Below, one piece after another: positions 9,571 to 19,928 of a stretch of 64,000 nucleotides of DNA; within the stretch, counting starts at the first letter, position 1; every line of letters starts with the position of its first letter. Where the stretch lies: NCBI GenBank assembly GCA_029817715.1, contig JARUPY010000252.1, positions 930,001-994,000 of the forward strand, in the 5' to 3' direction. The translations under genes were made by a program, and so were the position numbers. The notes under the pieces were generated by a model. It saw nothing but the letters and a program-made list of their open reading frames with translations, made no database searches and was not told the DNA's origin. The stretch is from Melastoma dodecandrum. Taxonomy: Eukaryota > Streptophyta > Magnoliopsida > Myrtales > Melastomataceae.

Positions 9571-11436
9571 AGGGAAAAGAATAGGAATTACTGCAAGTGG
9601 CATGGGTCCTTCACCCATGCTACCAAAGACTGTTTGTCCTTTAGAAATATCATCCAGGATTTAATAGAGTCTAAAGAGCTCCGTTTTCCCGAGGTCGATG
9701 AAGTCGCCGTGGTGGATGATAATCCATTCGGGGATGAAGTCGCCATTCATACGTTCGACATATTTGATACTGAGGTTAATCTCTTAGAAGTTATTAACGA
9801 CTCTGCTGTACCCTCGCAGGACTTACAAGCAACCGGCAAAACTTTGGTGGCTAATGCTCTGATGAAGCGACTGGCTGAGCGTGGGGTCTTCATATTGCCC
9901 AAAGGAAGGGAGAAGTGGCTATGCCACTGGCACTTGAACGACACTCATACTACGGATCAGTGCCACACGTTCAAGAAATACCTACTGGATAGCAAGACGG
10001 AGGGATGGTACGACTTGACCCCGTTTGTGGAAGCAGCAATGTCGCTGAACACTTCCCGAGGATCTTCTCACGCCCTCAAAAGCCCTCCTAGCGCAGATCG
10101 TCGATTAACCTTGCGAGGAGGAAGAGGAGGTCCCCAGGGTTACAAGGGGAATGGAGAGACAGTCGCCCGAGGAACAGAACGCCCGGCACGGCGACTGGAG
10201 TTCATAGACTCGTCTGGCCAAAGGGTCATCAAACAGGGATACACTAGAACTACCCCTGTCAAGGAGGTTAGACCGGTAGAGGAGCATAAGGAAGCGGACC
10301 AACCTCAGCAGGCCGTGAATCGCAGGCCCCGCTACGCGTCGCAGACAATTGATCCTCAGGAACTGCGGAGGGGGCCACCTATTGCCCAATTCCTGGACGA
10401 AAAGCTGCTGTGCCAAAAGTGCAAGCTGATCGCTCACAACCGTATACTCATCACCCAGCTCTGCACAGCATGCTGCGTTAACTACTTCTTGCAGCTCGTC
10501 GACTTATCCGCAAAAGGGGAGATGCTGGTGAAGGCAGTCCGTCCGGAGGGCTCAGGTAATTCGAACCCTAACAAGCCCTCTTCGAATAGGCCAGCAGATA
10601 ACCCTGTGCAGGTAGGATATGACCCAGCCGACGGAAGGTTTGTGGAGGTAAGTCGACTTCCTTTTGGTTCTAAGAAACCAAGGTTCGTCAAAGCACTTAA
10701 CCCTTCGTCTCAATGGCAGAAGGCGGAAAGGAAGGTTACGCTTCCCATAAGGGCTCAAAAGAGAAAAGAAAGGCGTCTAAGTCACGCCCAGAAGAAACCA
10801 AGAGTGATCCCTGTGATGCCACCCTTTGGCGGGAACCATGCCACAGGGAAACAAGTCGCAGAGCCCGAGCGAGTCGAGTCTACTGACTACTCGGAAGACC
10901 CAGGCTCGAGCTTTGACTACACTCCTCTACGAGGAGATAAGCCCTGCGACTTCAACGCGGAGCAAGGGCCCCTCGTGAGCTGCAACGCTCTTACCCTCCC
11001 TACGGAGTTCGCCTGCAACAACAAGTCGGAGGCACCGGAGGGTAAAACTCTCGACTCTAAAGTCATTACATTTCCTTCTGGCTACCCTCTGCACTGGTTG
11101 AGGAAACCATCAGATCGCATGAAACAGCATATGCATTCGCTGTATATCTCAGCCACCTTTGATGGTGTCTTAGTGGGCCGAGTCTTAATAGACAATGGCG
11201 CCACTGTCAATGTTCTTCCCCTTGCCAAGTTTAGATTACTTGGGTACAAGCCTAGCGAGTTGGTGCGAACAGACGTAGCTGTAAGTGGCTTTAATGGGAG
11301 AAAATCCGAGTGCCTGGGCATATGCTCCGTACGCCTAGGCGTCGGGAGACACGAGCAGGAAACTGCTTTCTTTGTAATCGATATAGCCCCTTCATTTAAT
11401 GCGCTTTTAGGACGCGATTCCATCTACTTTGCATAG
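9571..11436 (+). pseudogene. pro: Gag end and aspartic protease region, cut off by frame breaks
   Basis: The frame continues directly from gag after the TAG. It shows the Gag C-terminal CKWHG...H...C knuckle at about 9592-9633, then a long linker and a retropepsin domain with the active-site block IDNGATVNVLP near 11190-11222 and the closing LLGRDS near 11405-11420. The frame then runs into TAG at 11434-11436. The expected continuation is in another frame starting at about 11429, so an indel lies near 11420-11430. The protease would process the polyprotein. In this copy RT cannot be reached by plain translation. Confidence 0.85.
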
Positions 11437-11869
11437 GGAGTTAATTTTATGGCTTGACTCCGAGATAGAAATCGTTAAGGCTGATGAATACTCCTGTTGT
11501 GACAAGGGTATTTTGCATACAGAGACGTGTAAGACAATCAAGGACCTTACTTTGGATCAGCGCTACAAGCTGGGAGACCCCACAGTTGGACCCCTAGGTG
11601 AACCTTCTGGGAAGTTCGACTTCATCGTGAGCTATGGCACCTCTCACCCCAAGCCTGACGAAGGACCGATTGTGCCAACAGGATGGGGGCCCGACTTCAC
11701 AGACAAGGACATAAATGAGGTCCTGCAAGAAGTAGTCACGACCAAGGATGAAGGCGAGACGAACAACCGCCCAAGCGGCAACAAGGGAGAAGCGCCTAAG
11801 AGCCAGGAGAGCACTGCGACGGAGTTGGAGCCCGATAGACTCCTATACGAAGGGATGTATGGACCGTAA
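11429..11869 (+). pseudogene. Protease-RT linker of pol in a shifted frame
   Basis: This frame begins with LHRELILWLDSEIE, typical of the segment that follows the protease in Tat elements, and ends in TAA at 11867-11869. The RT frame is different again, so a second frame change lies near 11860-11870. Spliced introns between protease and RT are known in the related Ogre elements and are an alternative, but the segment looks coding rather than intronic. Confidence 0.65.
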
Positions 11870-14800
11870 GGAGAAAGGTCATGCAGTCGCTGATATCCTA
11901 CAGCGACTTCAGAACCATGTTTGGATGTCTAGGAAAGCAGGATGCCAGATAGGCAACATTAATCTAGAAGTTAGGTCATGTAATAACGTTGACACCGATT
12001 TAGGTGGTGTCCAGAGTCGTGAGTCGCTGATCATGCCATGTGACTCACTCGTAAGCGTCAATTTAGGCGAGGCATCAGGCCCTCGAATTGTTTTCATCAG
12101 TTCCTCCATGAATAAAGAACTCTTCAATTCTATCAAAGTTACTCTAGAAGAGTTTAAAGACTGTTTCGCTTGGGATTACACCGAGATGCCTGGCCTAGAT
12201 CGCCGACTTGTGGAACACAAGTTACCAATCAAAACGGGATTTAAACCAGTCCAACAGGCGCCGAGGAGAATGACTCATGAAGTCACTCAAGCAGTATTCG
12301 AGGAAGTCAAGAAGCTCTTTAAAGCTGGATATATAAGGACATCGAGGTACACCGAGTGGATATCCAGTATAGTTCCTGTCATTAAGAAGAATGGTAAGAT
12401 TAGAGTTTGCATCGACTTCAGAGACTTGAATCGTGCCACTCCAAAGGATGAGTACCCCATGCCTATCGCAGACGACTTAGTCGACAAGACTGCAGGGCAC
12501 CAAATTATGTCCTTCATGGATGGTTTTTCAGGATATAACCAAATCTTCCTGGCTGAGGAAGATATCCATAAAACTGCGTTCAGGTGTCCCTTAGGCATTT
12601 TCGAATGGGTAGTCATGCCATTCGGACTCAAAAACGCTGGGGCAACCTATCAACGAGCCATGAACGCTATATTTGATGCCTCGATTAACAAAACAGTCGA
12701 AGTATACATAGACGATATAGTGGTCAAGTCGCAAGACGAGAAGTCACATGTTAATGACCTTAGAAATGCTTTCATTCAAATGAGAAAGCATCAGCTCAAA
12801 CTAAACCCTCTCAAATGTGCCTTCGGAGTCAGAGCAGGACATTTCCTAGGATTCCTAGTCCATCAACGTGGCATAGAAGTCGACCAGAACAAAGTGAATG
12901 CCATTCGAAGATTGAACCCTCCGAGTAATAAGAAGCAGTTACAGGCTTTCTTAGGAAGGATCAATTATCTAAGGCGATTTATCGGTAACGTCGCTGGACG
13001 GACAGAAGTTTTTTCGACTTTACTGAAGGCGAAGGGAAATTTTGTGTGGAGCGACGAACACCAAAAAGCATTTGAAGGCTTAAAGGAGTATTTAATGAAG
13101 CCGCCTGTGCTTGTCCCTCCTCGGATAGGAAAGCCCTATCTGCTTTACGTGGCAGCAACTGAATCAGTCATCGGTGCCATGTTAGCCCAAGAGGCGGAGA
13201 ACAAAACTGAGAGTGCGGTCTACTATTTGTCAAGACAAATGACGGCCACAGAAAAGCGCTATACAATTAAGGAGAAGTTGTGCCTATCGGTCTTCTATGC
13301 TGTTAAGAAGCTGAGACATTATATCGGATCCCAAGAGGTTCATGTTATTGCCAAGTCTCCAGTCATAAAATACTTTTTCGAAAGTCCCCTATTGACCGGA
13401 AGAATTAGTAAATGGAGCTTGGTCCTATCCGCATACGATCTGCGTTTCAAACCTCAACAGTCGGTGAAAGGGCAGGCCTTAGCCGACTTCTTAGTGAACC
13501 ACGATCCATCTACATCAATCGATCAAGAGGAATCCTTTGAAGATGTCTGGCAAGCTTGGTTTGATGGATCTTCGGCGAAATCCGGCGTAGGCATAGGCCT
13601 CCACATACTTTCGCCACTAGGAAAGGACGTTCGCCTAGCATATCGTTTATCGGCGACTCATACAAACAATGCGACTGAGTATGAAGCGTTGATCACGCTT
13701 TTGAAGGAATTATTAACCTTGGGAGCCAGGAAAGCCAGAGTAAGGGGAGACTCTCAACTGATTATTAACCAGATGAATGGCGACTCTCTATGTCAAGAGA
13801 AACTCGCACCCTATCATCAAGTCGCTCGAAGGCTAGTCGAGCGGTTCGAAGCAATTACTTTCCTCTTTGTAGGCCGGGAGGAAAACACCATCGCTAACGA
13901 CCTAGCCCAAAAAGCTTCGGGATACAAGGCTAGAGGAAGAAACGATTGTGTCCCCAAAATAGCTTCTCATTTAGTCCCACAAAGCGATTTGTTCGCATTG
14001 GACATAATGACAAGCGATAAGGATTGGAGAAGGCCAATCACCGACTTCCTCTCCGACCCAACACAAAAGGCGAGCCAAAGAATCAAGACTCAGGCTTTGT
14101 CGTACACCCTTATAGACGGGGTACTTTACAGAAAGACCAAAGAAGGAGTCCTACTAAGGTGCGTCGACTTAGACGAAGCGACCCCAATTATGTTGGAGAC
14201 TCACCAGGGTTTATGCGGATCTCACCAATCTGGCACCAAAATGTCTTGGACTATCCAAAGACATGGTTTTTACTGGCCATCAATGCTAAAGAACTGCATA
14301 GAAATGGCTAGGGGATGCCAAGAGTGTCAAAAACATGGTCCGGTGACAAGGGCCCCAGCGTTCGACTTAGTCTCAGTTGTCAAGCCTTGGCCATTTAGGT
14401 CTTGGGCTTTAGATATAATTGGGGAAATCCATCCGCACTCAAGTAAAGGTGACGCCTATATTCTAGTCGCCACCGATTATTTTACTAAATGGGTCGAGGC
14501 TCAGATATATAAGAGGATCGATCACAAAAAAGTGATCGATTTTCTTAAATCATCTATCATCTATAGATTTGGAATTCCCCAGAATATTGTAGTGGACAAT
14601 GGCACCGCTTTCAATAATGAGAAAATGCGAGAATTCGCTACGGAGTTTGGTTTCTCGATCACCAACTCGACACCTTATTATCCTCAGGCGAATGGACAGG
14701 CTGAAGCTACCAATAAACTCATAAAGAACAATATTCAGAAAATGGTTGGCGCAAATCCAAGAGAATGGCACCAACTATTACAGGACACTTTGTGGGCTTT

Positions 14801-15317
14801 GAGAGTTACTAAGAGAGAAAGCACAGGGGAAACCCCTTTTTCATTAGTATATGGGCAAGATGCTGTCCTACCTATTGAGATTCGATACAAGTCGCTCAGG
14901 GTAGCTCATCCTGACTTGCAAGACGAGGCAATGTACCTCGCTTTAGAAGAATTGGAGAAGAAGCGACTCGACGTAATAGACCGACTCGAGGTCCATAAAC
15001 AAAGAATCGCTAGGCACTATAATAAAAAGGTTGTCCATAAGCGCTTCAAAGTGGGCGACTTAGTATGGAAGATGATCCTACCCCTTAAATCAAAGGACCA
15101 AGTCCTGGGTAAGTGGTCTCCTAATTGGGAAGGTCCACATGAGGTATGTGAAACATACTCATCTAATAGCTATAGGCTTATGACGAGAAGTGGGGTCAGA
15201 CATCCATTCAAGGTTAATGGTAAATATCTCAAACCCTATCGCGCAACTATCTGGGAAGCTCACCATAAAATCCTAAGACGAAGGACTCCGTTAATTTGGG
15301 AAACGCTTAATTCCTAA
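11748..15317 (+). CDS. pol: Pol: reverse transcriptase, RNase H, second RNase H, integrase
   Basis: The open frame formally spans 1189 codons; the pol-like sequence starts at about 11870. RT has the R-V-C-I-D-F-R-D-L-N block near 12400-12430, VVMPFGLKNAGATYQ near 12610-12650 and the catalytic YIDD at 12705-12716. RNase H follows (about 13100-13500). A second, archaeal-type RNase H then starts at WFDGSSAKSGVG (about 13555-13905), a hallmark of Tat elements. Integrase shows its HHCC zinc region (about 14195-14335) and the D-D-E core: ALDIIG, VVDNGTAF and NGQAEATNK (about 14405-14715). No chromodomain follows. This half is intact but lacks a translation path from gag because of upstream lesions. 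Confidence 0.93.
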   Translation: MKARRTTAQAATREKRLRARRALRRSWSPIDSYTKGCMDRKEKGHAVADILQRLQNHVWMSRKAGCQIGNINLEVRSCNNVDTDLGGVQSRESLIMPCDSLVSVNLGEASGPRIVFISSSMNKELFNSIKVTLEEFKDCFAWDYTEMPGLDRRLVEHKLPIKTGFKPVQQAPRRMTHEVTQAVFEEVKKLFKAGYIRTSRYTEWISSIVPVIKKNGKIRVCIDFRDLNRATPKDEYPMPIADDLVDKTAGHQIMSFMDGFSGYNQIFLAEEDIHKTAFRCPLGIFEWVVMPFGLKNAGATYQRAMNAIFDASINKTVEVYIDDIVVKSQDEKSHVNDLRNAFIQMRKHQLKLNPLKCAFGVRAGHFLGFLVHQRGIEVDQNKVNAIRRLNPPSNKKQLQAFLGRINYLRRFIGNVAGRTEVFSTLLKAKGNFVWSDEHQKAFEGLKEYLMKPPVLVPPRIGKPYLLYVAATESVIGAMLAQEAENKTESAVYYLSRQMTATEKRYTIKEKLCLSVFYAVKKLRHYIGSQEVHVIAKSPVIKYFFESPLLTGRISKWSLVLSAYDLRFKPQQSVKGQALADFLVNHDPSTSIDQEESFEDVWQAWFDGSSAKSGVGIGLHILSPLGKDVRLAYRLSATHTNNATEYEALITLLKELLTLGARKARVRGDSQLIINQMNGDSLCQEKLAPYHQVARRLVERFEAITFLFVGREENTIANDLAQKASGYKARGRNDCVPKIASHLVPQSDLFALDIMTSDKDWRRPITDFLSDPTQKASQRIKTQALSYTLIDGVLYRKTKEGVLLRCVDLDEATPIMLETHQGLCGSHQSGTKMSWTIQRHGFYWPSMLKNCIEMARGCQECQKHGPVTRAPAFDLVSVVKPWPFRSWALDIIGEIHPHSSKGDAYILVATDYFTKWVEAQIYKRIDHKKVIDFLKSSIIYRFGIPQNIVVDNGTAFNNEKMREFATEFGFSITNSTPYYPQANGQAEATNKLIKNNIQKMVGANPREWHQLLQDTLWALRVTKRESTGETPFSLVYGQDAVLPIEIRYKSLRVAHPDLQDEAMYLALEELEKKRLDVIDRLEVHKQRIARHYNKKVVHKRFKVGDLVWKMILPLKSKDQVLGKWSPNWEGPHEVCETYSSNSYRLMTRSGVRHPFKVNGKYLKPYRATIWEAHHKILRRRTPLIWETLNS

Positions 15318-15432
15318 GAAAATACGCTGTCTGGAAGAATGAATCGAGCGTAATGGGCAGAAATTCATTCGAGACATAAGATACTTGATTTGTTCAGTAA
15401 AGCAAAAATAATCGAATTGCGTTGTTCTTTGG

Positions 15433-18400
15433 TTACAAGTCTAGACTCCATAACCCGCCAACTTCTCTAAAATCGAGGACAAGGGATTTACGAGCTCGTC
15501 GCTTCGCGTTCACCTTGTTTCGCTGGGCATAAAGGTCGACGACCTTTTCTCTATCCTTCTCAGCGTTGGCCTCCAGCTCCTCGATTTCTTGAGTATTGAT
15601 CGACGCAAGCTGCCGAGTCAGGTCATTCTTCAGGTTCGTATAGAACTCTATCTGTCTCTCTGCCTCGGTCAGCTTCTCTTGCACATCGACCAAATGTTGG
15701 CGGGCGTCCTGTGCAGCTTTAGAGGCCTGCCCTCGAGCTTCATTGATCGACTGAATCTTCGAGTCGGTCAAGTCGTAGGCGAGCAGGTCGGCGTAGTAAT
15801 CCCTCCAGCGGGTCCAATACGTCGACCTGAAACTCTTGCAGGCCCCCAGTATTTCGTCCGTAACCCGAGGGGATGTCTCGATCTCCTTCAGCAGCTTCTG
15901 CATCCTCCTAAACTCGTCGACGTTTAAGGGGTCAATGAGCAGAAGTTGGCAGAATTCTTCAATGTCCTGGTGAAGCTTCACCCATGGGTCGCTAGTCGAG
16001 GTCGCTGCAGCAGGACCCTGCAGAATAAGAAATGAAATGTTGCTAAGACACAACATCCCGAAAAGTCGACACATCCATGCAATCGAATACCTACCTCCGA
16101 AGGTAGTAAATCCTCAGAACTTTCGCCCGAAGAAGTGGAGGGAGTAGGAGCCTTCTTGCGACCAGCAGTCGTCTTCACTCTCTTCGGACGAGCCTGTGAA
16201 GTGTCGCGGTTAGAATCGCGATAACAACGCCATGCTCCGTGTGAGAGAAGAACACATACCACTGGTGGTGCAGGAGTGGGGACTGAAGAAGAAGGAACGC
16301 CTTGTTCTTCCTCCTCTCGCATCGACTGAGGTGGTGCCCCCTCTCGCGTCGACCGAGTTGGAGGATCGACTAAAACCATAACGGTTCCTTCTTGTAGCAA
16401 GACTTCAGGAGCCTGCTCTTCCTAGAGTAGAGTGTAATAAAACCAAGGTTCATATATGAACTAGAGTAATATATCTTAGCAGGGAGTCGAGCTCACCTCG
16501 GCGATCGAAGCCGTTGCACCTATCTCAAACACAACCGGAGTAGGTTGATCACCACCTCCGGTTGACGCTTCGCCCTAGGCAATATAGTGCGGGTTAGATA
16601 CAGAAGCTCAAGATGAATTAGAATCAGTAGAATCATACCTCTGTAGTCGCTCCTCGAGCGATGTCGACCATCGCTAAGGTCGCAGGCACCGCAGCAGATG
16701 ATGAACTCACTACTGGGGCCACCGCTGCTGGCGACCTCGAAGAAGAAGTCGCCGCTACGGTAGACGGCGACTTGGGAAGAGGAGCCGCCACTGAAGGTGA
16801 TACCTTCACTAGTCTCCTCCTCTGGGATAGAGGCATCTCTTCAAGATTTCCTGCCTCAGCCGCCTTGCGCTTTGGAGCGTTTTTAGGTCGAGCCTTAGAG
16901 GGATCACCTGCAGCTGTCTTCCTGGGGCTCGCCACCTTAGCTTTCCCCTTGCCAGTCGACTTGAGTCTAGAAGGAGCGGGGGCAAGGGGAGCCTTAAGCT
17001 TGGATTTTCCAGAGCCCTGAGGCATCATTGATCCTGAAAAGGAGAAAGCTCACGATTAATACTAAGAACCCAATACTTTTAAAATCAAGCTAAGTCTTTA
17101 CCTTTTGCTTTGATATGCGCGTCGCCTATGTAAAAATCAGGCTCCTTGGAAACCTCCAAGAAATGCATCAGGGCCCGCAGCTCTTCATAAGTAGCCGACC
17201 ACAGCACAGTGAAGAACTGTGTGGCGAAACAGGCAGAAGTTTCAGACGGGAATTCCATCTGGGAGAGCTGCGCCTTGTGATTGAGCAAGTTGAGGGTCTT
17301 CGAGTCGATCGACTTGCAAACAATCCTTTTCGCCCGGTCCCCGTATAGGCCGCCGGCAGGGTCAGCAAGCGGAACTGCTACACTTTGGATAAACCCAAAC
17401 TGCCTCGCGCACAGTTGTGGGTTATAGACTTCGAAGGTCAGGTAGCCGTCGAAGATAACCGGCAGGTCTCTGCGGGTCAATACCCCATTCCAGAAGCCAC
17501 GAGCAGCTTGAAGATTAATTTCCTGAGCAAATGTCTTGCCGCCTGGAAAGGGTGCCCAGTTGCGTCGATCTACCCTGCCGAAGTCGACGATGTGCTTCAT
17601 GTGGCCAGTGATCGATGTCATAAGCCATTGATCCTTCCGCTGGCAGCACTGCTCCAAGATGGTCTCCCCATAATAGGCAGACTCGAGGGGCGAAGCAGGG
17701 CCCTTGAACCCAGTCAATCCTGGCATCCACATAGCCGACCAGAGGTGAACTAACCAGAGCAACCCTCCTGCTGGATGTTTTGGGAATGGCTTGATCTGAG
17801 ACGTCGCTCTGTCCAGATCATGATAAAGCAGACCCAAAATAAAGGGACCCCAGGAGATTTCTTCATTGGTCTCCCTCAGAAAATTGGCCACCGCATAAGA
17901 AGTGTGGCTAACCTTCTTCCCAGGGAAGCAATAAACGAACTTGCTCAACCAGGTGCTGAGAAACTCGACCTCTTCCCGGGCGCCAAAACCTTCGGTCGAC
18001 AACTTCTCATCTGAACTTTTGTCTGCTGAGGCCATTTTCAGGTGCCTGCTCACCACCTCCATGTACTGAAGGGCGCCCTTGGGATTAATATCACCTGCCT
18101 GAGAGTATTGTCGAACAGGGAGACCATTGACTTTGCACCTGGTCAAAATCTTCACATCTGCCAATGTAACAGACATAGGACCTTCCGGGAAATAGAAGCA
18201 GTTGACAGCAGAGTTCCAAAAAGGCAGCATGGCCGAACAAACTCTAGGGTTACAGTTCTTATCTGCCACGGACATCCTAAAGAATCTCAGAATCTTCTGG
18301 GTCCTAAACCTCTCTGTAAAATGCTCCTCCCACATCTCGAGCCAGTCTACCATCTCGGACTTAGAAGCAGAGGGAAAACACAGGAAGGATCCCTGACCTT

Positions 18401-18608
18401 CCCAGTTGAGAGGATCGACGAAGTTGGGATGGCAAATCGGGATGGGCTTCTCGGTGACGAGATAGTTGAGCGGTACCGTCTCCGGGAAAAGATGCTCCGG
18501 CAAGATAGGTCCGAGGGTGACGCCCGATCCCTGTTCCTCCACGACCGGAACGGGTCCGGTTGGCCCCGCACGCAAATTATGGAACTCAAAACACTTAAAA
18601 GTCGACAT
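15433..18608 (-). CDS. Antisense six-exon gene in the retrotransposon: plant mobile domain + coiled coil
   Basis: Six exons on the minus strand join without a stop: 18608-17102, 17033-16639, 16574-16497, 16421-16260, 16193-16095 and 16017-15433. Every junction is GT-AG and in phase (2826 nt, 941 aa). Exon 1 (about 500 aa) looks like a plant mobile domain (PF10536-type), rich in conserved Trp/Phe/Tyr such as GGLLWLVHLWSAMW. Exons 2-5 encode a Ser/Ala/Pro/Lys-rich linker with basic clusters (KRKAAE, SQRRRL). Exon 6 is a long charged coiled coil. Antisense extra ORFs are known in Tat elements, and plant mobile domains occur in host silencing proteins of the MAIN/MAIL family; the role here is unknown. 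It ends 116 bp from the pol stop, tail to tail. The start is the first ATG after a TATA box. Confidence 0.85.
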
Positions 18609-18745
18609 CTTTTTAAGGATCGGAAGAGTTTTTGAGGAGGGAGACGAAGAGTTTTTCTGGGAAGCGAGGGTTTCTGGTTTCTTGGAGAAGATGGAGAAGT
18701 GTTGCCCAAGGAAGAAAAGTGCGGGAAAAAGACACTCACTCTCCC

Positions 18746-18752
18746 TTATATA
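18746..18752 (-). promoter_or_regulatory. TATA box of the antisense gene
   Basis: On the minus strand CCTATATAAGGG lies about 140 bp upstream of the antisense ATG at 18608. It sits only about 55 bp from the inner edge of the 3' LTR, so the gene has a promoter of its own inside the element. Confidence 0.65.
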
Positions 18753-18793
18753 GGGTGTGATTTTTTGCTAAGTCAGCATAGCTAACCCAGCAT

Positions 18794-18803
18794 AAAAGGG
18801 GGG
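18794..18803 (+). other. Polypurine tract
   Basis: AAAAGGGGGG ends four bases before the 3' LTR, the usual place for priming of plus-strand DNA. Confidence 0.8.
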
Positions 18804-18807
18804 CTTA

Positions 18808-19923
18808 TGTTGACATAGTAAATAATTTTGGGCCTGGGCTTAGAGCCCAGAAATCATCACACTGCCTAAGGACGAAGTCGCCCAGGCCGACTCATGACAA
18901 AGTCGACTGGGCTAACTCAGAACGATGTCGCCCAGGTCGACTCATAATGAAGTCGACTGGGTTAACTCATGACGAAGTCATCCAAGTCGACTCATGACGG
19001 GGTCAGTTGGGATAACTCATGATGAAGTCGACCCACAATGGAGTTACTAAAGACAATTTATAGAGTCGACTAGGTCAACTCACCACTAAGATATGACTAC
19101 CAATATGACCCAATAGTAGCTAGGTCTACTTATAGGGTCAAGTCGACATTACCCTGAACAAAGGCAAGCAGCCAAAGCCCGTGCAAACAAAGCAAGTCGA
19201 CGAGATGGGAATAAATTTATTTATTCCTAAAGTCACGATTATTAAGAATCGTAACCGATTCTAATTTTCAGGAACGTGATCCCGTATCTCATGAGGGGTT
19301 GTTGGGACACTCCCACGATACTAGGAATCACGATCCATGACACGATCTATAACAAGATCCACTCGTTACGTGTTAGACACGTACGAGCTCTCTATAAATA
19401 GCAAAGGAGTTTCCAAAGACAAAGACACGACCATACACAGCCAAAACTCTGAAGTTTATTCGTCTACCTTAGGAATTAGATGCCCTGACCCGGCTTAGAG
19501 GTCAACTATCCTTCCACCGACAGAGTGAGCTCGTAGGGCCTTTGCCGCCAATCCTCCGCCAGCGACTCCACCGACGAAGTGAGCTCGTAGAGCCTTCGTC
19601 ACAACTCTCCGCCAGCGACCACCTCCGACGAAGCGAGTTTCCAAGGCCTTCGTCACGACCTCCCGCCAGCAACCACCACAGACGGAGTGAGCTTCCAAGG
19701 CCTTCGTCACGTGTTCTCCGCCGCTATAAGATCCCGCATCGTCACCACCGTTTCCCTTTTTCCCTTTTAATGGCTGTAAGCCCTTTTCTTTTAATTCTCT
19801 AAAGATTGTAAGACTTGCATTATTTATGTATAAATTAGTGCATCTTCTTACTGGCGACCACAATATAACTACTGTGAGTCCATTGCCAAATATTTCCAAC
19901 GTGATCCGTTCTGTGCACGAACA
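18808..19923 (+). repeat. 3' LTR (1116 bp)
   Basis: It matches 6754-7870 except for about 13 substitutions and one missing T. The differences cluster in the last 600 bp. It carries the same TATA box (19393-19401) and could drive transcription into 20 kb. Confidence 0.95.
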
Positions 19924-19928
19924 CCGGA
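19924..19928. repeat. Right target-site duplication CCGGA
   Basis: Exact copy of 6749-6753, directly after the LTR end. Confidence 0.93.

Larger units (their letters stand above)
6754..19923 (+). mobile_element. Complete Ty3/gypsy LTR retrotransposon, Tat lineage, 13.2 kb
   Basis: The element runs from TGTTGACA... to ...GAACA, with 1117- and 1116-bp LTRs and perfect CCGGA target duplications. The order is LTR, primer-binding site, gag, protease, RT, RNase H, second RNase H, integrase, an antisense gene, polypurine tract, LTR. Integrase after RT places it in Ty3/gypsy. The extra RNase H and the gene-sized insert between integrase and 3' LTR are known features of the Tat group; no chromodomain is seen. 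The LTRs differ by about 13 substitutions and one 1-bp indel counted by eye (about 1.2%), so insertion is recent, on the order of a few hundred thousand to a million years at commonly used plant rates. The sense polyprotein is interrupted three times, so the copy probably needs help in trans. Confidence 0.95.

Noticed and set aside
11429..11870. Intron between protease and RT as in Ogre elements
   Set aside because: The segment reads as ordinary pol linker in one frame, so indels explain it better; kept only as an alternative in the finding on the breaks.
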